From Psychrobacter urativorans (GTDB lineage: Bacteria > Pseudomonadota > Gammaproteobacteria > Pseudomonadales > Moraxellaceae), in contig NZ_CAJHBR010000010.1 in the NCBI RefSeq assembly GCF_904846695.1, positions 47,894 to 111,893 on the forward strand: a DNA stretch of 64,000 nt, read 5' to 3'. Under the pieces are notes generated by a model. That model saw only the letters and a list, made by a program, of their open reading frames with translations. It was not told where the DNA came from and did not search any database. Made by a program: the position numbers and the translations under genes. Within the stretch, counting starts at the first letter, position 1. Each line of letters opens with the position of its first letter. Of this stretch, positions 1 through 8,959 are shown one piece after another.

Positions 1-1
1 T

Positions 2-154
2 AAAACTGGAGTGGAAATGGAAGCATTAACCGCAGTCAGTGTGGCTTGTTTGACGCTTTATGATATGACTAAAGCCTTATCACATGATATCGTAATCAAT
101 AATATTCATCTGATTACTAAAACTGGTGGTAAGTCTGATTATCAGCAGGGCTAA
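2..154 (+). CDS. moaC: Molybdenum cofactor biosynthesis protein MoaC, C-terminal part
   Basis: The left edge cuts this gene; only the last 50 codons are present, ending at TAA 152-154. The visible residues include [21 protein letters not shown] and a C-terminal [10 protein letters not shown], which match the conserved end of MoaC, the cyclic pyranopterin monophosphate synthase. MoaC works with MoaA to make the precursor that MoaD/MoaE convert to molybdopterin. The following moaD and moaE genes on the same strand agree with this. The identification is secure despite truncation because the [10 protein letters not shown] signature is family-specific. Confidence 0.9.
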   Translation, partial: KTGVEMEALTAVSVACLTLYDMTKALSHDIVINNIHLITKTGGKSDYQQG

Positions 155-190
155 GTTGAATACATAAGTTCATCTACACCCTAATACACT

Positions 191-490
191 ATGGATAACT
201 TTATGCCTATTGCAGCAAAAGACACAGACCCAGTTACAGACAATACTATCAATATTAACGTTCTCTACTTCGCAAGTTTGGCAGATAAAGCCAATTGCAA
301 TGAAGAAAGCGTGACCGTGTCGCAGTCAACATCACTTACGCAGTTGTACGAGCAGTTGAGTGAAAAGCATGGTTTTAGCCATTCACCGTTAGAGCTAAAA
401 GTCGCCATCAATGATTATTTTGCTCAGTGGACAGATAGTATCGAAAATGGTGATAATGTGGTTTTTATTACCCCAGTAGCAGGCGGTTAA
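191..490 (+). CDS. moaD: Molybdopterin synthase sulfur carrier subunit MoaD
   Basis: A 99-residue ubiquitin-fold protein, slightly longer than the usual 80 or so because of an N-terminal tail. It ends in the diagnostic Gly-Gly (ITPVAGG), which is adenylated by MoeB and carries the thiocarboxylate sulfur used to make the dithiolene of molybdopterin. It lies 36 bp after moaC and 87 bp before moaE, so the three genes probably form one transcript. An internal start at Met5 is also possible because no strong ribosome-binding site precedes the first ATG. Confidence 0.9.
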   Translation: MDNFMPIAAKDTDPVTDNTININVLYFASLADKANCNEESVTVSQSTSLTQLYEQLSEKHGFSHSPLELKVAINDYFAQWTDSIENGDNVVFITPVAGG

Positions 491-577
491 ATAGAGCGGG
501 TTGCATAACCACCGCACTAATAGATATTGTTGAAACAGATATCGTTGATAACAGGCTATTAATAATAGAGAGTATAA

Positions 578-1069
578 ATGAGCGCTAACGTTCACAGTAA
601 ATCGATGACTATTAAGCGCAGCGCTGAACAGGCCTATGCGCTTGCAGAGCGTGATGGTTTTGCATTATTGGATATAGTTATTGATGATAGACGGCTTAAA
701 GCTCTTCTTGATGATGATAGCTGCGGTGCCTTTGTCAGTTTTGAAGGTCGGGTGCGTAACCACAATAATGCTAGTAGCGTTGAGCGTCTGACCTATTATG
801 GTTATGAGGATTTAGCCATCAATCAAGGTCGGCAGATTATCGAGGAAGCCAAGCGTAAATTTGCGATTACTCATGCCATTGCTATTCACCGCATCGGTGC
901 CTTGGATATTGGCGATGTCGCGGTTTGGGTTGGGGTCGCTTCTGCACATCGCTATCCAGCCTTTGATGCGTGCCGCTGGATATTGGATACGGTTAAAGCT
1001 GAAATACCAGTTTGGAAGCAGGAATATTACGACAACCAACCGTCTAAATGGCTAAGTAATAATGGCTGA
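578..1069 (+). CDS. moaE: Molybdopterin synthase catalytic subunit MoaE
   Basis: 163 residues, normal for MoaE. The central block CGAFVSFEGRVRNHN and the late block DTVKAEIPVWKQEYY carry the conserved features, including the lysines of the active site that receive the MoaD C-terminal tail. It is the large subunit of the enzyme that inserts two sulfurs into precursor Z in the cytoplasm. It follows moaD on the same strand. A weak hairpin with a short T run at 1260-1280 may end the transcript before modA. Confidence 0.93.
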   Translation: MSANVHSKSMTIKRSAEQAYALAERDGFALLDIVIDDRRLKALLDDDSCGAFVSFEGRVRNHNNASSVERLTYYGYEDLAINQGRQIIEEAKRKFAITHAIAIHRIGALDIGDVAVWVGVASAHRYPAFDACRWILDTVKAEIPVWKQEYYDNQPSKWLSNNG

Positions 1070-1259
1070 ACGACAATAGCTAGCTATAAGCTTTAATGCA
1101 GGAACTGCCCTCTAAGCTACAAAGACCATCATTGATTAATAAATAAGGTTTGACTAAAGTTGTAAAAGCCTATAATAAGTAGGTAACCACGGCTAAGTAT
1201 AAGTAGTTTTATAACTATCTTTGCTTAGTCGTTTTAGTAGAAAATTAGAAAATAAAAAC

Positions 1260-1280
1260 ACTCTAAATCATTAGAGTTTT
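1260..1280 (+). terminator. Possible weak terminator after moaE
   Basis: ACTCTAA and TTAGAGT form a 7-bp A/T-rich stem around a four-base loop and are followed by TTTT. It sits just 28 bp before the modA start, so it could instead be a leader hairpin. Stability is modest. Confidence 0.35.
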
Positions 1281-1308
1281 ACCCATCTTAGAGTAGAGGC
1301 GGTAGGTT

Positions 1309-2214
1309 ATGAATAGTGTTAAGTTATTACCAGCTCACGGGCAGTTAGACATTATGCCGCGCATCACTAGTGCGACAAAAAATATAATGATGATTGCCGC
1401 ATCAGCTTGTGTTGTGTTGACCTTGACCGCTTGTAATAAGCAGAGCGTTGCTGATAAGGAGCAAGTTACTCCTAACGAGCCCAAACCTCAGCTGCAGCCA
1501 CAAAAAATACGTATTGCTGCTGCTGCTAATCTATCTGATGTACTCCCTGATATTATCGCAGGCTACAAATTAGAGAAAAACTTACCTGATCAAGAGATCG
1601 AGGTAACTTTTGCTTCTTCAGGCAAGCTCTATGCACAGATAATAGCTGGCGCACCTTATGATATTTTCTTATCAGCTAATCAAGAATTCCCTACTAAGTG
1701 GGTGCAACAAAGACATCCAGATTCTACCAAGCACGAGGCTTTTACTTATACCCAAGGCCAGCTGAGCTTTTATAGTGCTAATAAACCTGTGGGTAAGCTG
1801 AGCGAGACCACTCTAACCCAACTATTAGCAGAGCAAAATGATAGTAAAATTACCATTGCCAATCCTGAGCTCGCCCCTTATGGCGCCTCTGCCAAAGCCT
1901 ATCTACAGGCGCATAATCTCTATGAGCCACTCAACCGTCAAAAGCGTCTAATTGAAGCGGAGAATATTGGGCAAGCGTTTCAGTATGCCAATACAGGCAA
2001 TGTTGATTATGGCTTCGTTGCCCAGTCACAAGTGACCGCTATTAAAGCCACACCGGAACAGTTCTACACGCTACCTACTAGTGCTTATCCTGCTATCTTG
2101 CAAGATGGCATAGTGATCAGTGATGCGGCTGTAGCGACAGATTTTACCAGCTACTTACTATCACCTGCTGGACAAAAATACTTCGTAGAAGCCGGTTATT
2201 TGGCAGTGCAGTAG
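1309..2214 (+). CDS. modA: Molybdate ABC transporter substrate-binding lipoprotein ModA
   Basis: 301 residues with a long N-terminal region ending in the lipobox LTAC (Cys42), so it is a lipoprotein of the periplasmic face. The mature part starts with IRIAAAANLSDVLPDI and continues with FASSGKLYAQI and SANQEFPTKW, all typical of ModA, which binds molybdate or tungstate oxyanions. The first ATG is preferred because AGGCGGTAGGT lies just upstream; an internal Met16 has no ribosome site. modB follows after 31 bp. It fits beside the moa genes as the metal supply for the cofactor. Confidence 0.92.
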   Translation: MNSVKLLPAHGQLDIMPRITSATKNIMMIAASACVVLTLTACNKQSVADKEQVTPNEPKPQLQPQKIRIAAAANLSDVLPDIIAGYKLEKNLPDQEIEVTFASSGKLYAQIIAGAPYDIFLSANQEFPTKWVQQRHPDSTKHEAFTYTQGQLSFYSANKPVGKLSETTLTQLLAEQNDSKITIANPELAPYGASAKAYLQAHNLYEPLNRQKRLIEAENIGQAFQYANTGNVDYGFVAQSQVTAIKATPEQFYTLPTSAYPAILQDGIVISDAAVATDFTSYLLSPAGQKYFVEAGYLAVQ

Positions 2215-2245
2215 CTGATGATAGGATGTAACCAGTAGTGACTCT

Positions 2246-2950
2246 ATGCTAGAGCAACCACTTATATCAGCGATGTTGACCCCATTTTGGGTCAGTATTA
2301 AGCTGGCGGGTGTCACTACATTATTATTATTGGTATTTGCCACTCCTTTAGCTTATTGGTTAGCCAAGCCTAGTCATAGCTCCGTCATTAGTCGCGTAAA
2401 AGTTATATTGATGGGGCTAATTGCTATGCCGTTAGTGCTGCCACCAACGGTAATAGGTTTTTATTTATTATTGCTACTAAGCCCTAACTTTGCGGTCGGC
2501 AGATGGCTTGCTGAGCATGAGATTAGTGCTTTAGTCTTCACTTTTGAGGGCCTAGTGATTGGCTCCCTTATTTATTCCTTACCTTTTTATATTCAGCCAG
2601 TCTATGCCCAGTTCTTACGCATTCCGCAAAGCGTGATGGAAGTGGCGCACTTATTAGAGCCCAGCCGTTTACGTCGCTTTATGACCGTGGCGCTACCACA
2701 AGCCCGCACTGGTATTATACTCGGTAGCCTGATTAGCTTTGCCCATACTATCGGCGAATTCGGGGTGGTGTTAATGATAGGCGGTAGTATCTCAGGTGAG
2801 ACTAAGGTGATTTCTATTGCGATTTATGAGCAAGTAGAAGCCCTAAATTACCAGACCGCTCATATGATGTCGCTGATATTAATCATAATGGCGATGGTCA
2901 TGGTTAGCTTGATAGCTAGTAGCGTCAATAAGCTAAATAAGCGTCCCTAA
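2246..2950 (+). CDS. modB: Molybdate ABC transporter permease ModB
   Basis: 234 residues with about five hydrophobic segments. The EAA-type cytoplasmic loop is visible as SVMEVAHLLEPSRLRRFMTVALPQA, and HTIGEFGVVLMIGG is the characteristic ModB block after it. It would form the membrane channel for molybdate delivered by ModA. The ATPase ModC normally follows or is fused, but none is found downstream here; the next 210 bp hold only a short non-ATPase remnant. No strong ribosome-binding site is seen before the chosen ATG. Confidence 0.92.
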   Translation: MLEQPLISAMLTPFWVSIKLAGVTTLLLLVFATPLAYWLAKPSHSSVISRVKVILMGLIAMPLVLPPTVIGFYLLLLLSPNFAVGRWLAEHEISALVFTFEGLVIGSLIYSLPFYIQPVYAQFLRIPQSVMEVAHLLEPSRLRRFMTVALPQARTGIILGSLISFAHTIGEFGVVLMIGGSISGETKVISIAIYEQVEALNYQTAHMMSLILIIMAMVMVSLIASSVNKLNKRP

Positions 2951-2983
2951 CCTAGATATTTGACAATATTTAAATCTAAGTAA

Positions 2984-3100
2984 AGAAGAAAAATTGAATT
3001 ATACAAAAAACAGTTAGCAGAAGGTTTAGAGCAACGCAATCCTAACAGGCCGTTGTTAACACGACTATCTGAATACATTACTACCGCCATACATGAATAG
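2984..3100 (+). pseudogene. Possible short coding remnant downstream of modB
   Basis: An open frame of 38 codons after a stop at 2981 reads as a soluble, helix-like tail (…LAEGLEQRNPNRPLLTRLSEYI…) and ends in TAG at 3098-3100. It has no ATG start. It sits where modC would be expected but shows no ABC ATPase motif. It may be the end of a deleted gene or chance. Not recognised. Confidence 0.2.
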
Positions 3101-3160
3101 AGTAACGAGAAGATATAATCTACGCCTTAGTAAAGCTATAGATTAAATTAAGGTAATATT

Positions 3161-3682
3161 ATGAATCGTACATTATGGCTAGTGGTGGGCATCATTAGCA
3201 TTGTTGGTGGTATATTTGCATTATTCAATCCACTGAGCGCCACTTTTGCCGCTGAACAGCTGGCAGGTTTTCTATTTTTATTGGTTGGTATCTTACAGTT
3301 TGTAGCGCTATTTACTGTAGGTAGTACTAGCGCTAAAGTATTCGCCGCTATCGGCGGGGTAGTTGGGGTATTATTGGGGTTTGAGCTGTTAACTGAGCCG
3401 CTGCAAGGTATCTTGACCCTAACTATGGTAGTTGCTATCCTATTTATGGTAACCGGTATTGTTAGAACAGTAGTGGCTTTTGCCATTAAAGGTAAGCGAG
3501 CTTTTATACCAGTATTATTCTCTGGGATTATCTCAATCATATTAGCGATCATGATTTTTTCCGGCTATCCGCAGTCATCGACTTATATTCTTGGCGTATT
3601 ATTAGCTATCGAGCTGATTTCTAATGGCCTATCGCTAGTGATGTATTCACGCCTTCATCCAGTGGCAATCGGCAAAGTTTAA
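3161..3682 (+). CDS. HdeD-like DUF308 membrane protein
   Basis: 173 residues, almost all hydrophobic, with about six membrane segments arranged as short helical pairs. The N-terminal LWLVVGIISIVGGIFALFNP and repeated GxxxLxxGI patterns are those of the HdeD/DUF308 family. E. coli HdeD is linked to acid resistance, but the family's molecular function is not established. The gene stands alone, starts after a weak AAGGTAAT ribosome site and ends in a terminator at 3719-3746. Confidence 0.75.
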   Translation: MNRTLWLVVGIISIVGGIFALFNPLSATFAAEQLAGFLFLLVGILQFVALFTVGSTSAKVFAAIGGVVGVLLGFELLTEPLQGILTLTMVVAILFMVTGIVRTVVAFAIKGKRAFIPVLFSGIISIILAIMIFSGYPQSSTYILGVLLAIELISNGLSLVMYSRLHPVAIGKV

Positions 3683-3718
3683 ATTTTCAAATACTTATCG
3701 GCTATAAAAATACTTTAG

Positions 3719-3746
3719 AAGACTCACTAATAATGGGTCTTTTTTT
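3719..3746 (+). terminator. Intrinsic terminator of the DUF308 gene
   Basis: AAGACTCA (3719-3726) pairs with TGGGTCTT (3734-3741) as an 8-bp stem with one G-T pair, followed by a run of T. Confidence 0.75.
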
Positions 3747-3923
3747 GGTTATAAAGGCTGTAGAAAAAGTGTTGATAGTTACCTTGCTGTTCATCTAGTT
3801 ATTAATCCATTTATCAAACCAATCTTTATCAGTGATACTTATAAAAGAGTCCATCAAACGGGTGTTTAATGGACAATACTTGAACAATAGCTAGTATAAG
3901 ATCAGTTATAGCAGATGCAGCTA

Positions 3924-4676
3924 CTATTTGGGTTTTTGTATTTCTTTAACTGCCGCACGGGCAGCTGCACTCACCGCCACTACAAGAGGGACCTTGAATT
4001 GCGGTTGTAGCCTGATGGCAGAATCTGAAAGTGGTCCGCCACCCATTATGACGGCTTGCGCTCCATCTTCTTTGATAGAGGCTTTCACAGCTTGCGCTAG
4101 CGCTGCATCAAGTTTTTCAGGAGACTTTACTAGCTCAAGTGGATCGCCCGGAGTCACACGTACACCGCGATATTGCTTTTCATAGCCTAACAAGGCCGCT
4201 TTTTCTTGAAAGGAGCGTATTAGATCCTCATCGGGGGTGACAGTGACAATCCCAAAAGCTCGACCATTCTGCGCCGCCTCATGAAAAACTTCTTCTCCTA
4301 TACCAAAGACGGGAATATTAACTGCAGAGCGCAATTCTTCCAGCCCAGGATCGCTGAAGGCAGATACGATGATAGCTGATACTCGCTTATCTTTTGCTGC
4401 CTCAACACCGATCTTGACTACTCCAGATACTGCATTTTGCATATCTTTTGGTGTGGTCAACAGTGGCGGCGCGCCCTCATTGCTGCGCTCTTCTACCAGC
4501 GCCACACCTTTGCTTTCAGCACGGGCTAGATCTGCCATAGACTTTGTCGCTTTAGCATTGGAGTTGGGGTTGATTAGAACGATGATTTTGCCAGTAGTAT
4601 CTGCAAAACTTGAGTTTACTGTTGACAGGCTAAGGCCTGCGGTAAGCACTGCTGCCCATAATGTCTTTAAACGCAT
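3924..4676 (-). CDS. Secreted Asp/Glu/hydantoin racemase-like protein lacking catalytic cysteines
   Basis: 250 residues. Residues 1-26 form a Sec signal peptide (basic start, hydrophobic core, cleavage near SSFA-DT). The mature part has the racemase fold pattern: IIVLINPNSNAKATKSM at the start, SAFSDPGLEELR in the middle and a late MGGGPLSDSA. In hydantoin racemases these last two motifs carry the catalytic pair of cysteines (CFxDPGL and GCxGM). Here both are replaced and the whole protein has no cysteine. Racemization by the usual two-base thiol mechanism is therefore unlikely; binding of an amino acid or hydantoin in the periplasm is one possibility. The start is supported by AAAGGACT before the ATG. 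It is a single-gene unit, far from the allantoin genes. Confidence 0.7.
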   Translation of the reverse strand: MRLKTLWAAVLTAGLSLSTVNSSFADTTGKIIVLINPNSNAKATKSMADLARAESKGVALVEERSNEGAPPLLTTPKDMQNAVSGVVKIGVEAAKDKRVSAIIVSAFSDPGLEELRSAVNIPVFGIGEEVFHEAAQNGRAFGIVTVTPDEDLIRSFQEKAALLGYEKQYRGVRVTPGDPLELVKSPEKLDAALAQAVKASIKEDGAQAVIMGGGPLSDSAIRLQPQFKVPLVVAVSAAARAAVKEIQKPK

Positions 4677-5037
4677 AAGTGTTAGTCCTTTTTTTAGTCT
4701 AAATACTATTCCATTAGATTTAATTGCTGTTTTTAACCGCTATTTTTAACCACGATGTTTGACTGCTCACTAGCTATCTTTGGTAGGTTATAACTTCGCT
4801 ATAAAACAACTCTGAGTATGATTTAAAGTAATTTTTTAGTATGTAATTTTTTGCTTAATGACTTTTTGCTTAATAGCTTGGCGGCAAATAATTTTGTCGT
4901 CATTATTTATAGTACGTTATTATTTAGGAATTCTGCTAGCGCTTTATATTGAAAATAAAAAATGTTTACTCTGTGTTGATTCTCTTGCTATCTTTGAACT
5001 TTGCTATCTTTCAACTCTACAATCTATAAGAGCTATT

Positions 5038-5424
<387 letters not shown>

Positions 5425-5456
5425 ATCGTACTTATGATCAAATAAGACAGAGCTTT

Positions 5457-6083
5457 ATGACTATAAAAATAATCCAAACTCAACGCTTGCTACTGCGTCA
5501 ATGGCGGCCGAGTGACTTACCAATATTCGCTGATATAAATGCCGACCCAGAGGTCATGCGCTATTTTCCTAAGCTCTTATCGCCTACAGTGAGCGACATT
5601 ATAGCCAATAAATGCCAACAGCTTATTGAGGATAACGGTTGGGGTTTTTGGGCGCTAAGTCTAAAAGCTAACTCAGAAAAGGCGGATAATTTCATTGGTT
5701 TTGTAGGCTTAAATGCTACTCATGCCGATCTACCCTTCGCACCTAGTGTAGAGATTGCTTGGCGGCTACATAAAGACTATTGGCGGCAAGGCTATGCTAC
5801 TGAGGCGGCACAGGCAGCCTTAAAGTTTGCTTTCGCAGAACTCAATCTTCAGCAAGTAGTAGCCTTTACTGCGGTTATTAATAAACCCTCTCAAAAGCTG
5901 ATGCAGCGTCTTGGTATGACCAATACTGAGGATAACTTCTTCCATCCAGCGCTTAAAAAAGAGCATCGGTTGTCTGAGCATGTCCTATATAAGATTACTC
6001 AGCAGCAGTGGTTAGCAAGCGCTATTAATCCATCAACTCTGAACAATATCAACACAGAGTCTCTACCGGGTAAATCCAAATAG
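5457..6083 (+). CDS. GNAT family N-acetyltransferase, RimJ/RimL-like
   Basis: 208 residues. The N-terminal QTQRLLLRQWRPSDLPIFADINADPEVMRYFP and the acetyl-CoA binding block EIAWRLHKDYWRQGYATEAAQAALKFAF (residues about 102-129) are typical of the Acetyltransf_3 group that includes ribosomal-protein and small-molecule acetylases. NKPSQKLMQRLGM is the conserved final motif. The substrate cannot be read from the sequence. It begins 32 bp after the broken tautomerase gene and may have been co-transcribed with it. The C-terminal 25 residues look disordered. Confidence 0.85.
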   Translation: MTIKIIQTQRLLLRQWRPSDLPIFADINADPEVMRYFPKLLSPTVSDIIANKCQQLIEDNGWGFWALSLKANSEKADNFIGFVGLNATHADLPFAPSVEIAWRLHKDYWRQGYATEAAQAALKFAFAELNLQQVVAFTAVINKPSQKLMQRLGMTNTEDNFFHPALKKEHRLSEHVLYKITQQQWLASAINPSTLNNINTESLPGKSK

Positions 6084-6231
6084 CTATTGTGTTTTAGTTT
6101 GCAGTGCCAGCTTAGCTATCAGTAAAGCAAGAGTGTCTTTGCGACCGCAGCTTAGATCAATCACAGTAACTTGACCTTTTTTGCAGGCTAGCAGCCGCTG
6201 ATAGAGTAGTTTATAAGAGCGGATAATCGAA
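6084..6231 (-). pseudogene. Short coding-like remnant in the gap before gdhA
   Basis: On the minus strand an open frame of about 48 codons between two stops reads as plausible protein, with the core GQVTVIDLSCGRKDTLALLIA. The VIDLxCG part faintly resembles a class I methyltransferase motif I, but no start codon or other motif is present. It overlaps the end of the acetyltransferase gene tail-to-tail. Probably the leftover end of a lost gene; could be chance. Confidence 0.25.
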
Positions 6232-6970
6232 GGCTAAATGGTGTTATTCGGCTATCCATATGGTGCGCCTATAAAATAGTTTGGCATAGATAATATCTAT
6301 AATACGGGCAGCAAAAAGCGCTTATTCTTCAGCATGTCAGGTGTGGCTATTTAGTTATAAACTACGGTTGATAATATCTACTTATAATATCTAAAATTAG
6401 CCTGTTAACAACTAATACCCTTGCTAGTATCATTGATATGGTATCATCAGCTAAAGCTATGATTAATGGTTATATTCTACCGAGTATCCTCTCATTATAC
6501 CGTCTATAGATGATATTTAGCTAAACACAAGACTATTACTATAATTACTAATTTAACAATTGCCCAGTAATACAACTGATTAGTTAGGAATATTGTTACT
6601 ATTAATATAGCTATAAACTATTGACTTTTTTCAGCAGAAAGGTAAATTAAATAGCTTGCATTAATTGCAGAGCTGTTTTTACGTAAAGCTGTGCATAGCA
6701 AGTAGTATTCGTGTAATATTGTCTGCGGTTACTATTTCAAGTAGCCTTCCGTTGATATCCATTGATACCTAGATGAGAACGACCTATCGGTCGCTAAGCT
6801 TATTAGTATTCAATCCCACTGTTTTTATATGCATATTGCATCATTAACAAAATAACTTTGCTTCAATATTCACAATATTGTCGTATATTGTGATGGCAAA
6901 TTGCGCAGAGATATTCAAATACGATCCCACGCCACTTAGTAACCTCCACGTTTTATAATAAGGAAGATAT
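6232..6970. other. Long AT-rich non-coding stretch before gdhA
   Basis: No credible ORF was found on either strand. It probably holds the gdhA promoter and leader. A small inverted repeat CGACC-TATC-GGTCG lies near 6780-6793. No recognisable riboswitch was seen. Confidence 0.5.
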
Positions 6971-8317
6971 ATGAGTATCAGTAAGGCCATTGAAAAAGTT
7001 GAAGCCCGTTATGCGCATCAGCCTGAGTTTATACAAGCGGTCAAAGAAGTGGCAATCACTATCAAGCCGTTATACGATGCTCATCCTGAATACGATAAAT
7101 TAAAAGTATTTGAGCGCCTAGTTGAACCCGATCGCGTATTTGGTTTTCGTGTGAATTGGGAAGACGATAACGGCGAAGTTCAAATCAATCGCGGTTGGCG
7201 TGTACAGTTTAGTAACGCTTTAGGGCCTTACAAAGGTGGTCTTAGGTTCCATCCGACCGTTAACCAGTCGGTGCTAAAGTTCTTAGGCTTTGAGCAAATA
7301 TTCAAAAACGCCTTGACTGGTCTACCTATTGGTGGCGGTAAAGGGGGATCTGATTTTGACCCTAAAGGTAAAACTGATTCTGAAATTCGTCGTTTTTGCT
7401 ATGCCTTTATGCGTGAGCTACATCATTACGTTAATAAAGATATGGATGTTCCAGCTGGTGATATCGGCGTAGGTGGCCGTGAAGTCAGCTATATGTTCGC
7501 TATGTATAAAAATCTGACACGCGAATCTACTGGGGTAATTACTGGTAAGGGTGTTGGTTTTGGTGGTAGTTTAATGCGTACTGAAGCCACTGGTTACGGT
7601 GCTGTTTACTTCTTACAAAACATGCTAGCTGCTCAGAATGAAAGTATTGAAGGTAAAAAAGTCTTAGTGTCAGGAGCAGGTAATGTCTCTTTACATGCAG
7701 CTGAAAAAGCTACTTTGATAGGCGCTATTGTACTGACAGTATCTGATTCAAAAGGTACAATTTATGATGCAAAAGGCTTAAATCAAGAAAAAATAGATTG
7801 GTTAAAAGTACAGAAAGATCAACACAAACCATTAGCAGACTATGTTGAGGTGTTTGGTGGTGAATGGATGGCCGATCAAAAGCCTTGGAGTATCAAAGCA
7901 GATATCGCTATCCCTTCAGCAACGCAAAATGAAATCAATGAAGAAGACGCCAAGCTACTTGTCGATAATGGTGTCAAGTACATCGTTGAAGGCGCTAACA
8001 TGCCGTTGACTGCTGAAGCTATCGATTATATTCGTCTACATCGTGTTCATTATGCGCCAGGTAAAGCGGCAAATGCTGGCGGTGTGGCGGTATCAGCTCT
8101 TGAGATGTCACAAAATTCAGTACGTCAGTATCAGACCTTTGAGCAAGTTGATGAGCGTTTGCAAGGCATCATGAAGGATATTCATGACAGTTCTGCTCAA
8201 GCTTCAGAGATGTATGGACAGACGGACCAAGGCTATATCGATTACATGTCAGGCGCTAATATGGTTGGCTTCAAACGTGTGGCTGATGCTCTCGTTGCTT
8301 TTGGGATTTTAAATTAA
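6971..8317 (+). CDS. gdhA: NADP-type glutamate dehydrogenase
   Basis: 448 residues, the usual size for the hexameric bacterial enzyme that makes glutamate from 2-oxoglutarate, ammonia and NADPH. Visible features are the substrate-binding GPYKGGLRFHPTVN, the catalytic lysine block LPIGGGKGGSDFDPKGK, the aspartate-containing DVPAGDIGVGGRE, and the Rossmann motif VSGAGNVSLHAAEKA. AAGGAAG stands 6 bp before the ATG. A long AT-rich leader precedes it and two hairpins follow. NADP specificity is inferred from overall similarity to GdhA rather than from a measured residue. Confidence 0.96.
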   Translation: MSISKAIEKVEARYAHQPEFIQAVKEVAITIKPLYDAHPEYDKLKVFERLVEPDRVFGFRVNWEDDNGEVQINRGWRVQFSNALGPYKGGLRFHPTVNQSVLKFLGFEQIFKNALTGLPIGGGKGGSDFDPKGKTDSEIRRFCYAFMRELHHYVNKDMDVPAGDIGVGGREVSYMFAMYKNLTRESTGVITGKGVGFGGSLMRTEATGYGAVYFLQNMLAAQNESIEGKKVLVSGAGNVSLHAAEKATLIGAIVLTVSDSKGTIYDAKGLNQEKIDWLKVQKDQHKPLADYVEVFGGEWMADQKPWSIKADIAIPSATQNEINEEDAKLLVDNGVKYIVEGANMPLTAEAIDYIRLHRVHYAPGKAANAGGVAVSALEMSQNSVRQYQTFEQVDERLQGIMKDIHDSSAQASEMYGQTDQGYIDYMSGANMVGFKRVADALVAFGILN

Positions 8318-8337
8318 TAGGGTTAACTCTAATTCAT

Positions 8338-8378
8338 AAGTTTTGTTGTTGAGTGATGATTAGCTCACAACAAAACTT
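8338..8378 (+). terminator. Long hairpin directly after gdhA
   Basis: AAGTTTTGTTGT-T-GAG pairs with CTC-ACAACAAAACTT, about 15 bp with one bulged T and a 10-base loop. It is not followed by a T run, so it may be an RNA-stabilising hairpin rather than the terminator. Confidence 0.5.
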
Positions 8379-8453
8379 AAATCAATACTTCCGCTATTAA
8401 AGCAATAGTTATTGATCCTTATTAAGATTAGTAATAGTTTATAATTTTATCGC

Positions 8454-8495
8454 AAGCTGCGCTTATCACCATTGATGAGCGCAGCTTTTTTTTAT
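8454..8495 (+). terminator. Strong intrinsic terminator downstream of gdhA
   Basis: AAGCTGCGCTTATCA and TGATGAGCGCAGCTT pair almost fully (one G-T pair) around a four-base loop and are followed by nine T residues. Confidence 0.9.
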
Positions 8496-8959
8496 TTTTT
8501 AAAGGGCTGTTAGGCTGATATTAGCCAGGCTCAGTCGCCTAATAAATCATTATTAGGCGACTAATATTGAGATATACCTTAGCTTGATAGAAAATATAAA
8601 AGACGATATATAAGAATACCAAGACGATAAGTGTCTAATTTAACAATGATTTTACACTACTTACTAGGAGTTACACTAAGCTAGTATTTAGCACAGACTT
8701 ACCCTAATCATTCATCATCTGTTGGCTTATTATGACTGCATTAACCCTAAGTCGATATCGATAGGCAAAAGCTCTGTATAAGTCGAAGATGCCCTAATCC
8801 CTACCGCTTTTTTTAGTAGCTTTTCGCTATTACTCATCAACTCCATAACACCTATTAATAAAGTATTTTTATAACAATTATCTTCATAATAATTGGCGAT
8901 TAACTAACGGAAAAATAAACTCACAACTATAAATTGGTGTAGCTGTTTAGGGATAAAAC
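8496..8959. other. Non-coding region before the glycan cluster
   Basis: No ORF of interest. It must carry the promoter for the downstream glycosyltransferase genes, but no convincing -35/-10 pair or operator was identified. Confidence 0.4.

Noticed and set aside
2984..3100. Remnant of modC
   Set aside because: The short frame has no Walker, signature or TOBE-like motif, so it cannot be tied to modC.
4858..5037. Upstream extension of the tautomerase frame
   Set aside because: Codons before Met at 5038 give Cys/Leu/Ile-rich sequence with no family match; the domain begins at 5038.
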